From positions 89,752,371-89,816,370 of the forward strand of contig CM050449.1 of NCBI GenBank assembly GCA_027563935.2: a stretch of DNA of 64,000 bases, given 5' to 3'. Numbering within the stretch: position 1 is the first letter of the stretch; each line of letters starts with the position of its first letter. Shown in pieces: positions 31,058 to 42,293 of the stretch. This DNA comes from Costus lasius. Taxonomy: Eukaryota > Streptophyta > Magnoliopsida > Zingiberales > Costaceae. Position numbers and translations under genes: made by a program. The notes beneath the pieces are model-generated. The model made no database searches, was not told the origin of the DNA, and saw nothing but the letters and a program-made list of their open reading frames with translations.

Positions 31058-32340
31058 GGCATAGTAGAGAGCATATAATATTCTATTTTTCCTCCGTCTC
31101 AAGAGTGTGCCCACCAAAGTATATATCTAGTGAAATAGGTAGATCAATATTGCAGTGGTCATTACATGCATACAAAAATAAAAATTAAAGTTATGCAAAG
31201 AATACCCAATAATTTTTCTGCATTTATCCAAGAGTAATATCATGCGTTCTTCCTTTAGATTTATATCAGCAATTGGAAGAAGATTAGAATTAAGATCAAA
31301 AAAATTCATACCATGGATTGATCAAGAAGTTTTCAAATTTTATTTTGGATTTTTCATTTACCTCAATGTCAATGTGAACAAGAATCTCATGTGTTATCAT
31401 CTTTTGGGTATCTGTGGTTGGATTTGAATCAAATAATATTTCAATCACCTCATCATCATTATCCTTAAAATCATCTCCTTCATCATGCATCATGCAAATT
31501 TCTAATGAATTTTTTTGGAGAAAAGGGATTGATGATTCATATAGTGGCGGTGGTAGAATATGTACAAGATCCTCTTCCTCATCTTTCTCCTCAATTTCTT
31601 TCTCTTCAATGGGGTATTCCATCCTAACACTATCAAATTCATCCCCATCTATCTCACTAGTTCTTACTTGAGGATCCTTAAATTCTTCATCTTTCTTCTC
31701 ACAAGATTCCAAAAGTTTGAATTTTTCTTCAAATATGTCCCAAGTATTTGTGTTGCAAGGCACTATGTTATGTGAGAGGGGAGTACATTGCTGGTAAAGT
31801 GCTGAGGAAGGGTTAATGGGGTATTTAGAATTTTCAAAATCATCAAAATTTGAAGAAGTTATATCATAATCTATGACTGGAGTCATGACTACTGATTGTT
31901 TCAACCCTACAAAATTCTCAGATTCATCATGGATTCCTTCCTCTATGTCATTTTTATCAGTACCATAAATTATACTATGAAATTCCTCACTTTGTTTGGT
32001 CATATCAGCTATAGAGTTTTCAAGCATGGCTTCTAAGTTGGATTCTTGATGTCAACTAAAGTTTGATTGTGAAATAAATGTTGGGTCATTATGATAAAAT
32101 AAGTTTTGATGGTTCTCCCAACTTGGATTATAGGTACTAGGGCATGAGTTAAAAGGATGAAGCAATCCCTAATTGATATTCTGTATAATGATGCCCATGA
32201 TATCTACAAATATCGCATGTAATAGATTTCAACATAGAATATTGCATGCTTAAATAATCAGTTTGTTGAGTAAAGGAGTTTACCTTTGCTGAAAGTGGTT
32301 GTAATGCATCCGTAACATATTCTCTTGTCATTATTAGTGG
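31058..32340 (-). pseudogene. B2 Gag-derived protein: knuckle, acidic domain, C-terminal module
   Basis: Minus strand: LSAKVNSFTQQTDYLSMQYS, then CDICRYHGHHYTEY, a zinc knuckle whose last Cys is Tyr. A frameshift follows, then an open 243-codon stretch (32027-31296) that is very acidic (EKEIEEKDEEEDLVHILPPP). After a second slip (seven T at about 31299-31305 where six keep frame) the C-terminal module returns: IADINLKEERMILLLDKCRK, FNFYFCMHVMTTAI, and RRKNRILYALYYATNFPTPP near 31060. No protease Asp motif. Same architecture as the C protein. Confidence 0.72.
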
Positions 32341-32658
32341 TACATACCTCTAATTTGACCATTGACATTGGTTGAACATCATATTTTTAATTTGTGCAAT
32401 AAAATTCAGAAACACAAAGTGTAAAATAGGAAATGCAAAGTAAAGCTTAAAATATCTAGTTAAGTGATTTTTGAGTTCTCCTGTTCGTACATCGTGTTAA
32501 TCCAAAAAGATAAAAATAGCTTAAAGTAACTAAAGAAAAAGAAAGCGAAAAACAAATTAAAAAAATAAAAAAAATAAAAATTAAAAATATCTAGTCTATA
32601 AATCCCATGATTAAATCGATATTGGATGGCCTGATCCCTAGCAATGAAGCCAAAAACT

Positions 32659-33845
32659 TGATGCAACTGCTAGTGCACGACATTATCGAAGTAATAAAAA
32701 TATTATCATTCCCAACGAGGATCTGGCAGTCAAGTAATGATTACACGATCGATCTATCGCTAGACGATTCAAAGTGTGATATTTTTTGTTTAGAAACTTC
32801 AAAGTACAAAAAGAAGTAGAGGTAGCATTTTGGGTAATAATCAAATTAGAGAAAGTCGGCACTCGGGGCTTCACCACACTAACAATTATGAATTTAATAA
32901 AAATAAAATCTTTGAATAGAAAATTACATCGTTGAAAGGGATTTTTCTTAATGCACAGATTACCTCCTCCCGAAGCGTAATCTAGCATCTATTTACATTA
33001 ATTCCCTACTCTCGTGACAATTAACATAAATAGACCCATTAAGTTCTATAAAAAAATCATAAAAATCCTTCAAACGAATCCAAACTACTCTCGTGATTGG
33101 ATTCGTAGGTTTGAAAAGAATAGTTCCAATGTTGTGATTCACCTCTTGGTCCTTCTCGCAATGTCTAAGACGTAAACATATTTGATCAGAGTAAATTACG
33201 AAATAAACATAAATCTAATTAAATTAACTCAATAAAATTCATGTCAACGATTTAAACAATAAGTTTAATCCATAAAACATCAATGGGTTACATCCCTAAT
33301 CCCGAAAAGAATTTTACTTGCTCATGTTCTTCGAATACAGCATGTTTAGTGATGAATTCAACATGTAATCTCAAATAAATTGCAAAGAGACACTAGGAAA
33401 AAATTATCATTCTTCTGCTTGATCTAGTGATGAAGATGAAGAGTCAAATCCCCTCCTTTGCGTGATCTCTCGCCATAATTCTACTCAGAAATTGATTTTC
33501 ACCTTAGTCGTCGCCTCTATTTGTGTTCATCGGTAGAAGCCTCCTTAACCCTCTAAAAATCCTCCCATTTATAGTTTAATCAGTTTAGAACCCATTAAGG
33601 AAGAATTCTGAAGAGTTTGGTTCAATTATGACTCGATTCAAAGCCGAATCGAGTGAAAAACTGATAGTGGCAGAAAAACTCATGGCCCAAAAACTGTTCA
33701 CGGCTGCGGCCATGAAAGTTTATGTGAATAAAAACTATGTCAGAAAAATTCACAGCCCATGAAGGACTCACGACCGTGACTGTAAAAGGTTCTGTGAACT
33801 TTTATACTTAGCCATGATTTCACCACTTGGACACGAAACTCACAG
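32659..33845 (-). repeat. B2 5' LTR, main part
   Basis: Left edge TGATGCAACTGCTAGTGCACG is the reversed LTR end, preceded by CAAAAACT and a decayed primer site (GGCTTCATTGCTAGGGATC on the minus strand). It contains the uninterrupted GTAGAAGCCTCCTTAACCC that is split by C in the other LTR. It stops at AAACTCACAG (33845), where A1 begins. Confidence 0.9.
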
Positions 33846-35713
33846 TGATGACACCAAAATTTATAGTAAATTTCGTGCCATTTCATGAGTATTTTGGTGT
33901 CATATTCATGCTCTTTTGCTTATTTTTATGCCTTTTTTTATCAATTATTACGGAATCTACACCTTTTTTGGTTTTTGATGATTTTCAGGTAAAAAGGCAC
34001 TATTTTTAGGCGTTTTCAAGCAAATTCAGATACATAGAAGAATCCTCATCATCAAGAGGAGATTACATGACAAATTTCAAGAAGAACAGAGCCACAAACC
34101 AAATTACGGCAGGGCCGTAATTATAAATACAGTACCGTGGTTTCACCGGACCTACGGAACAAACCATGGCACTATTGTATTTTTCGAGCACTGCCATAAT
34201 TTGGGAAATTTTTCATCCAGAAAGTTTTGCAGAAATTACGACACTACAGTAATTATTTTCATAGGCCTTAATTTGTGCGTATTCCCGACCAGAAAGTTTT
34301 GATGCTTTTACGGCACTACAGTAACCGATATTATAGTGCCATAATTTCCAGAGTTTTTCGGCCAGAGAACTGAGAAGATATTATGGTGCTGCCATAAAGA
34401 AAACCACGGCCGTAATTTTGTCCAGCCGCCCGACTTTCACGGTCAATTTAGAAACCTAATTTTTGCACGATCGATTGCGGATTATCCAGGCCATTAAATT
34501 TAAATCTGTAAGAAGGGATTGGAGGAGGACGACGAGGAGAGTTTGCACAGACTCAAAGACCCAATTTTGATCCACCGTTGAGAGAGAAATCGAGTTTTCC
34601 ACCGCCGCCCTAGGTTTCGCTGCCGAGAAGCGTTCAGTGCATCTCTAGCCGTGAAATTTAAGGGGAAGCTACGCCTGGAGGAAGAGAAGACACCCAGAAG
34701 TTTCAAAGTAAAAGGAGGTTGATCGGGGGAGAAATATACAAAAGAGTCGACGCCGGCACTGTTCATGCGAGTTCTTGGAGCAAATTACGGCTATAATTTT
34801 CATTACAGCCGTGGTGTGTTTAGTAAATCCTCCTTTCTCTTCAAATTTTGATCCTTTGAAATTATGGATTGTTATCTTTTACCATTCTAGCTTAAACAAT
34901 TTATGGGACATGGGAGGTGTAATCCCCTTAATTTCTAATGACTAGATAATTTTTATTTCGTCAGAATAATTTTGTGTTGATAATTCTACTCATGTGACGA
35001 TTGCCTTTAATTCTCCATAGTTTTATATTATCATTATGTTTCAGAGTTTTTACGATATGGACTAAAAGGTGACTTGTGAAAACTTAGAACCCTAGAGTTG
35101 AATGTTAGGAACTCACCGTAAGAAATTAGGTTTGTTCTTATTTCTCGATTTTATAAGTATTATTGCCATGTTGATGATCTAAATCTAGGAATGAGTTATT
35201 GTGATAAATGTGAAGATACTGCAAGAAATTGAGTATTGGATCATTGGAGAACTATAAGTAGAACCTGTGTTGAGATTCGGATGCACGAAAGTGATCCTTG
35301 AGTTTCCACTTGAGATAATTGACTTAGAATTCAGATGCACGAAAGTGATCCTTGAGTTCTTTGTTGATGGTTTACTTATTTTCAGCATTGAATAGATCTT
35401 GTGCGAAAGTGAGGATCGGTTCTTTGTATGATTGTCTGCACGAAAGTAAGACGATTCCTTTATGAAGTAAATTATATCTTTATCATAATAAAATTAGACT
35501 GACGAACATCTATCTAGTCATACAAATTAAGGTGGATGAAACCCTAGTCCCAGTTTCTCTCTCTGATATTTTCGTGTAGCTTTTGATAGTTTGCTTATAT
35601 TTTCGATTGCCTAGCGAGTGAGAAATTGATTATTTGGTACTTGACAAATGAGGTCTCTGTGGTTCGATATCTTAATTATTACTTCGAGTTTCCGTGCACT
35701 TGCTGACACAACA
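33846..35713 (+). repeat. A1 5' LTR (LTR1)
   Basis: TGATGACACCAAAATTTATAG to GCTGACACAACA, 1,868 bp. Palindromes at 34101-34417. The U5 part repeats ATGCACGAAAGTGATCCTTGAG several times (35280-35480). Very similar to LTR2. Confidence 0.93.
34101..34417 (+). repeat. Palindrome array in LTR1
   Basis: Successive ATTACGGCAGGGCCGTAATT, AATTACGACACTACAGTAATT, TTTACGGCACTACAGTAAC, TATTATGGTGCTGCCATAA and ACCACGGCCGTAATTT words, spaced about 60-75 bp, each with the plan (T)TACGGY-N-RCCGTAA or its decayed form. Confidence 0.8.
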
Positions 35714-35719
35714 AGTTTT

Positions 35720-35739
35720 TGGCGCCATTGCTGGGGACC
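35720..35739 (+). promoter_or_regulatory. A1 primer-binding site (tRNA-Asp type)
   Basis: TGGCGCCATTGCTGGGGACC, six bases after the LTR end. The A2 equivalent begins at 44171 (TGGCGTCATTGCCGGGG) and the A3 equivalent at 49097 (TGGTGCCGTTGCCGGGG). Confidence 0.88.
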
Positions 35740-35886
35740 TTAGTTTTTGTCAATATTGAGGATATTGAAAGTATTGCTAGACTAGGTTTTGTTTATTTCT
35801 TATTTATGTTCTATCTTTCTGTTCTTTTCTATTTACTTGAGTTATTTGACCTATCTACTTTAGATTGCATAGGAAATTTAGATCTA

Positions 35887-36852
35887 ATGGCGGACCGGGG
35901 ATCACTCAGGGACTATGCATCTCCTAACCCACAGGAGATATACTTTTGCATCGCCTGACCTACTATTGAGGCTAATAATTTTAAGATCAATCATGCTTTC
36001 TTGTCTATGATCCAGCAGAATCAGTTTGGAAGATCAGCAATTGAAGATCCTTATCAACATTTATATCTTTTTCTTGAATATTGTGACACCATTAAAATTA
36101 ATGGAGTTTTTGATGATGCATTAAAACTTAGATTGTTTCCTTTTTCTCTCAGGGACCGAGCACGTTCTTGGCTACATTCTCGACCTACAGGTACCTTCAC
36201 CACATGGGAACAACTATCAAATGCTTTCTTGATGAAGTACTTTCCACCCGGCAAAACCATCCAGTTGAGAAACCAAATTACAAGCTTTACACAGAAGGAT
36301 GACGAATCCCTTAGCGAGGCATGGGAGCGTTTCAACGATTTACAACGGAAGTGTCCTCACCACGACCTTGAAAATTGGGTTTAAATTTATACATTTTATA
36401 ATGACCTACTTTATAATACCCATCTAATTGTTGATGCTGCTGCAGCAGGAGTCCTCATGAGCATAACCATTGAAGATGCTTTCACCTTATTTGAAGAGAT
36501 GTCCATGAACGGTGACCAATGGGCTCCTGAAGAAGGAATGTTATATTGTCATCAACATGGCAAGAATGAGAATGGGGGATGGCGAACCTTGACTAAAGAG
36601 GTAAAATCTTTTAGTGTAGAGTCCATGCTTGAGAAGTTTATGACAAGTCAAAATCAATTAATGACAAATCAAAATAAAGAGATTGAAGATCTTAAGGGAT
36701 TGGTTACTCATCTTACATCTCAAGTAGGATCCTTAGCTGCTTATACCCTAGGGAACACTGCAATGCTATCATTACTAGGAGTGGAAGGAAATTATATGAG
36801 CCAAAAGGGAGAGTTGAAGATGAGCCTAGTAATGAACATGATCATGAATTAG
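35887..36852 (+). pseudogene. A1 Gag (zinc knuckle deleted)
   Basis: Starts MADRGSLRDYASPNPQEI. The Gag core is LYLFLEYCDTIKING, LRLFPFSLRDRARSWLHS, TFTTWEQLSNAFLMKYFPPG, ESLSEAWERFNDLQRKCPHH (retrotransposon Gag capsid domain). A TGA at 35956-35958 and a TAA at 36382-36384 interrupt one frame; A2 has sense codons at both. After GGWRTLTKEVKSFS the text jumps to VESMLEKFMTSQNQ: the CCHC knuckle present in A3 (about 260 bp) is missing, as in A2. The basic N-terminal segment of A3 and B1 is missing too. A frameshift near 36750 separates it from the protease frame. Confidence 0.87.
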
Positions 36853-36949
36853 ACTCAAAAAAAATCTTCTAAGCATGAGCAATCCCAAACTAGTTGGTCA
36901 TCTCACTAAGGTGATAAAACTAAAGGTGATGTGCCATGTCAGAATGATA

Positions 36950-39900
36950 TTTCTAAACCTAATTTTCCCTCACCACATAGGCCACCTATACCCTTTCCCC
37001 AGAGGTTAGTGCAAGCAAAATTGGACAAGCAATTTGGGAAATTTCTTGATGTTTTCTAAAAGCTTTACATTAACATTCCATTTACTGAAGTTTTATCTCA
37101 AATGCCCATATATGCCAAATTTTTTAAAGAAATTTTGTCGAATAAAAGAAAGATAGAGGACTATGGTACTGTGGTTCGTACTGAAGAATGTAGTGCTATT
37201 ATGCAAAATAAGTTGCCACCGAAATTAAAAGGCCCAGGTAGTTTCTCTATACCTTGTTTTATTGGGAGCATGGCTTTTGACCGAGCCTTATGTGATTTGG
37301 GTGCTAGTGTGAGTCTAATGCCATTGTCTATTTGTAGGAAATTAGACATGGGAGAGCTTAAACAAACTACAATATCTTTGCAGCTCGCCGATCATTCAGT
37401 TAAGTGTCCTGTAGGGATTCTTGAAGATGTGCCTATCCAGGTATGTAAATATTTAATTCCAGCTGACTTTGTAGTCCTTGAGATGGAGGAAGATGCAAGA
37501 ATCCCCATCATACTTGGTAGACCGTTCTTTGCCACAGCAAGAGCACTTATTGATGTAAAGAATAGTAAGCGTACACTTAACATTGGGGATGAAAGAATTG
37601 AGTATGACTTGAATGAAGCCATGAAAAACCCATCGAATTCTGGATCTTGTTATAGTATACAAGCTGTAGATGACACTATCTATAATCTTAATGATTTGTT
37701 TGTCGAAACCTCTAAATATAATTCTAATTTAGATTCTGCTCTTGATTCTAAGGTAGAGATCAATTCTGAAATTGATGAATTATTAGACTGCAGTGCTTGT
37801 GATAATGAAAAGAGTGAAGAGAGGAAGGCCCCAAAAGTAGAACTTAAAGCTTTTCCTGATAACCTTCGTTATGAATTTCTTTGTCCTGATTCTACTTACA
37901 CTGTTATTGTTGATGCACAGCTTGGAAAAAGGGAGACCGATTTACTTCTCAGAGAATTAAGGATTCACAGAAAGGTATTTGGGTATACAATTGATGACTT
38001 AAAGGAAGTTAACCCTTCTTTTTGTATGCACAGGATCTTGATGGAAGAGGAACACAAGCCACGTGCATATTTTCAAAGAAGACTTAACCCCTTTATGAAA
38101 GAAGTTATGAAGAAGGAGGTTTTGAAATTACTTGATGCAGGTATTATCTATCCTATCTCTGATAGTAAATGGGTAAGTTATGTACATTGTGTACCTAAGA
38201 AAGGAGAGGTAACTGTCATGAAAAACAAAGACAATGAATTAATTCTGGTTAGAACTGTTACTAGTTGGCGCATGTGCATAGATTATAGAAAATTGAATGC
38301 TGCTACTAGGAAAGACCATTTTACCTTACCTTTTATTGATCAAATGGTTGAAAGGCTTGCAAACCATTCTCACTTTTGTTTCTTAGATGGATACTTTGGA
38401 TTTTTCCAAATTTTTATACATCCTGATGACCAAGATAAGACCACTTTCACTTGTCCGTATGGTACTTTTGCATATAGGAGAATGTCTTTTGGTCTATGTA
38501 ATGCACCTGCTACTTTTCAGAGATGCTTGATGGCTATTTTTTTCTGATTTTATTGAGGATTTTATGGATGTATTTATAGATGATTTCTCTGTATATGGTT
38601 CTTCTTTTGATGATTGTTTGGATAATTTATCTCGAGTTTTGCAGTGGTGTGAAGAAACTAACCTTGTGCATAACTAGGAAAAATGTCATTTGATGGATAG
38701 GCAAGGGATAGTTTTGGGGCACTTGATTTCAGAGAGAGGGATTGAAGTTGACAAAGCCATAGTTGAGGTGATAGAAAAATTAGAGCCGCCTACTGTAGTA
38801 AAGGAGGTTCGAAGCTTTCTAGGACATGCAGGATTCTACTGGCGATTCATCAAGGATTTCTCTAAATTTGCTAGACCTCTTACAAATTTACTTTATAAAG
38901 ATGTTAAATTTTCTTTGGATGAAGATTGTTTATCTGCTTTTCATGAATTAAAGAAAGCTTTGGTTTCAGTACCTATCATTCAGCCTCCAGATTGGGATTT
39001 GCCTTTTGAGCTCATGTGTGATGCCAGTGATTATGCAATAGGAGCAGTTTTAGGATGGAGAAAAGAGATGAAACCTTATGTTATTCATTATGCTAGTAGG
39101 ACTTTGGATGAGACACAGAGGAATTACACCACCACTGAGAAGGAACTTTTAGTCATAGTGTTTGCCTTTGATAAATTTAGATCGTATTTGATTAACTTTA
39201 AAGTGGTGGTGTACACTGATCATGCAGTAGTAAAGTACTTAATGCAGAAGAAGGATAGTAAACCACACTTGCTCATATGGATTTTACTCTTGCAAGAGTT
39301 TGATTTATAAATTAAAGATAAAAAGGGATCGAAAAATTTTGTTGTAAATCATCTTTCAAGGATAGTGGTAGATACTGAAAAGAATGATATAATCAATGAT
39401 TCCTTTCCTGAAGAACAACTCTTGGCCATTGAACAAATCAGATCCTCATGGTATGCTGACATAGTAAATTACCTTGTAGCTAATGTTCTTCCTCCTGATT
39501 TAAGTTATCAAAGAAAGAAGAGATTCTTAGCTGAGGTAAGGCACTATTTTTGGGATGAGCCTTATGTTTTTAGAAGATGTGCTGATGGCATTTTTAGAAG
39601 ATGTATAACTAAAGAAGAAATCACAGATATATTGTTTCAATGTCATGGATCCTCTCATGGTGGGCACGCTAGTACTGAGAAAACTACTTTCAGAGTGTTG
39701 CAATCAGGATTTTATTGGCCTTCGATTTTTAAAGATGCTAGAAACTTTATTTTATCTTGTGATAGATGTCAAAAGACAGGTAACATCAACATAAGACATG
39801 AGATGCCATTGTCCAATATTCTTGAAGTAGAGATATTCGATGTTTGGGGGATTGACTTCATGAGACCTTTTTCATCTTCTGGAGGTAACAAATACATACT

Positions 39901-40759
39901 TGTGGCGGTTGATTATGTTTCAAAGTGGGTTGAAGCTCTTGCTTTTCCTACTAATGATTCTAGGGTTGTGATGAAACTGTTCAAAAAGATCCTCTTTCCA
40001 CGATTTGGGACACCACGAGTAGTTATTAGTGATGGATGCTCACATTTCATAGAACATAAGTTCTCAGCCTTGCTTAGAAAGTATGGGGTAACTCACATAG
40101 TTGCAACACCTTATCACCCCCAAACAAGTGGACAAGTTGAGATATCAAATAGATAAATGAAGGGAATTTTGGAAAAGAGAGTGTCACGCACGTGGAAAGA
40201 TTGGGCATCCAAACTTGATGATGAACTGTGGGCCAACCGGACTGCTTTTAAAACACCAATAGGTATGTCTCCTATTCAATTAGTTTATGGTAAATCTTGT
40301 CGTCTACCTGTAGAACTAGAGCATAAGGCATTCTGGGCAATCAAAGCACTAAACTTTGACCTAAAGAACACGGGTGAAAAACGGAGGCTGCAATTGAACA
40401 AGCTAGATGAAATTAGACTCTCTGCTTACGAAAATGCAAGAATTTATAAGGAGATGACTAAAAGATGGCATGATCGACATTTTTTCTGAAGGGAATTCCA
40501 ATCAGGTGACTTTATTCTTTTATTCAATTCTAGATTCAGACTTTTTCCTAGTAAACTTAAATCTCGATGGTCTGGACCTTTTCAGGTAAAGAGAACTTAC
40601 CCCTACAGAGCTGTAGACATATGGAGTGATGAAACAGGAGAGTTTAAGGTTAACAGCCAGATATTAAAACATTATTATCAAGAAGAACTGATTGAAGAAA
40701 GGGAAAATTTTCATCTTGATGAACCACAATTAAATCCGAGTGCAGAACGGTCAAGCTAA
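36950..40759 (+). pseudogene. A1 Pol: protease, RT, RNase H, integrase
   Basis: Order: linker RPPIPFPQRLVQAKLDKQFG, stop at about 37058; open 37102-38547 with protease (ALCDLGASVSLMPLSIC, catalytic Asp at 37294; IPIILGRPFFATA) and RT (MCIDYRKLNAATRKDHF, TFTCPYGTFAYRRMSFGLC). An extra T in a T7 run near 38537 (six in A2) shifts the frame before the active site FIDDFSVYG (FMDDFS in A2). RNase H follows at 38690-39310 ([26 protein letters not shown]). Integrase is 39365-40489: HHCC zinc region ([22 protein letters not shown]), DDE residues in [17 protein letters not shown] and GQVEISNR. A stop lies at about 40154. The C-terminus ends [12 protein letters not shown] at 40759. This is the most complete Pol in the window. 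Confidence 0.92.
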
Positions 40760-40870
40760 TGACCTTTAAATTAGCGCTTCTTGGGAGGCAACCCAAGCAC
40801 TCTTACTTTATTTTATTTACTTAGTTTTTATTTTTGCTTTAGAACTAACTTTTCTTCTCTTTTTGTAGGT
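40748..40870 (+). promoter_or_regulatory. A1 post-pol double hairpin and acceptor-like tract
   Basis: GGTCAAGCTAATGACC (stem GGTCA/TGACC spanning the pol stop) is followed by CTTGGGAGGCAACCCAAG (stem CTTGGG/CCCAAG). A pyrimidine-rich tract then ends TTCTCTTTTTGTAG|GTGAAA at about 40869. It sits between Pol and where the env-like gene stood. Confidence 0.72.
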
Positions 40871-40887
40871 GAAATTGATTTTGGTGA

Positions 40888-41055
40888 AAATTATGGCACC
40901 ACCGTAATTTAAATTACGGTGCCGTATTTTTAGTCTGTTTTCGACCAGAAAGTTGTGATGCTTTTACGGCACTGCCGTAATAATTTTTATGGTGCCATAA
41001 TTTTCGTTAAAAAAAAGAGAGAAGAAGAAGAAAAAAAAAAGGGGGAAAGGGGAGT
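40888..41055 (+). repeat. A1 internal palindromes and purine-rich deletion scar
   Basis: TGGCACCACCGTAATTTAAATTACGGTGCCG and TTTACGGCACTGCCGTAATAA, then a purine run GAGAGAAGAAGAAGAAAAAA...GGGGGAAAGGGGAG (41018-41055). Directly after it comes GAGGACACAGAGGAGATC, which in A3 is the end of the env-like gene. The env-like gene is deleted between the two. Confidence 0.75.
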
Positions 41056-42293
41056 TCAGAGCCGAGGACACAGAGGAGATCAGATCTTGTGATTATGAGT
41101 AGAGTTTCGTGAGTATCTCTTTCCTTACTTCTTTATATTTAGTTTTCCTTATCTTATTGATGTTTCATGTTTTATAGGGAAGGATCATTCTTCCAAACTC
41201 ATTGTGTCCGCCATTGCTACCTTGCTCTGCTTTACATGACTGTTTCAGTATTCGATATGGTCGTATCATAATTTGATATTGATGATGATTTCGATTGGGT
41301 TGTATAACACTTGATGATATTTTTGATTTTGAGCACCCATACTTGATGACATGATGACTTGTATGATTTTGTTCATGAATGAGTGTATTTTTGTTGATGT
41401 GATTATTTTGTGGCCTAGTCTATTTCTGAAGAAATTCTTGTTGATAGTATGACTCTATTGATGATGAATGAGTTCACACTATGATTATGAATAGACCTAT
41501 CATGTCGAATTTATTTCTTCAATACATATTTACCTTGTGAATTTTTTATTGGTTGATGCATGAAATTTTGGGTAGATATGTTATTTGATGAATTTGATCT
41601 TAAATGTGAAATTACTTCTTTAAATAAAATGAGCATACGAGTATAATTATTGAATTGACATTGATTGACTAATCTAGTGATGTTTAGTCTACCTTACTAT
41701 TTGTTGGGAAGGAAGAATCCATGATCCACAAAAATAGTGAGAGACTCCCCTATTTGGCAGTGTGCAAAATTGACAGTGGTACCTAAAAGATGGGTTGAAG
41801 TCTATATAAAAAAAAAGAAAGAGAGGAAAAATAATAATAATGACTCCTCTACTTGGCACTTTGTAAAATTGACAGTGGTACCGAAGACAAGAGTTGAAAT
41901 CTAAAATAAAAATTATGTATCTATGTGGGTACATGCCATCTATGCAAAAAATTTTAAAAAAAAAGAAGAAAAGAAAAATTCTGTGTGGAAAAAGATCTTG
42001 GAAACTTTATTCCTATAAACAAAAGTATGATAGATTTGAATTGAAACTGGGTGATATCTTGAGATTGAAAATTCTGTTCATTGTACAAGTTGTGAAATTT
42101 TATTTGATTAAGTAGTGGAATTAAGAGATTGAATTCCAAAGGATGATATGTCTATTTGAAATTTTATGAAACAATTGATGAAATTTTCCATTGGTAATTG
42201 TATTTTAGAAATTTATTCTTCATAAGAAAGTCTTTTCCTTTGATCAATTTTTGATTTTGCTTTTGGACAAGCAAAGTTTGAGCCTTATGTGTT
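41056..42293 (+). other. A1 3' noncoding region
   Basis: Aligns with A3 54340-55698: GATTATGAGTAGAGTTTCGTGAGTATC, CTTATTGATGTTTCATG, a stretch of TTGATGATGA words, GGCAGTGTGCAAAATTGACAGTGG (twice, 41758 and 41858), and before the LTR GGACAAGCAAAGTTTGAGCC. The polypurine tract proper is weak (no G run). Confidence 0.65.

Noticed and set aside
35720..35739. tRNA-Asp-like sequence as a tRNA gene
   Set aside because: Only the 18-20 bases complementary to the tRNA 3' end are present, directly after an LTR; it is a primer site.
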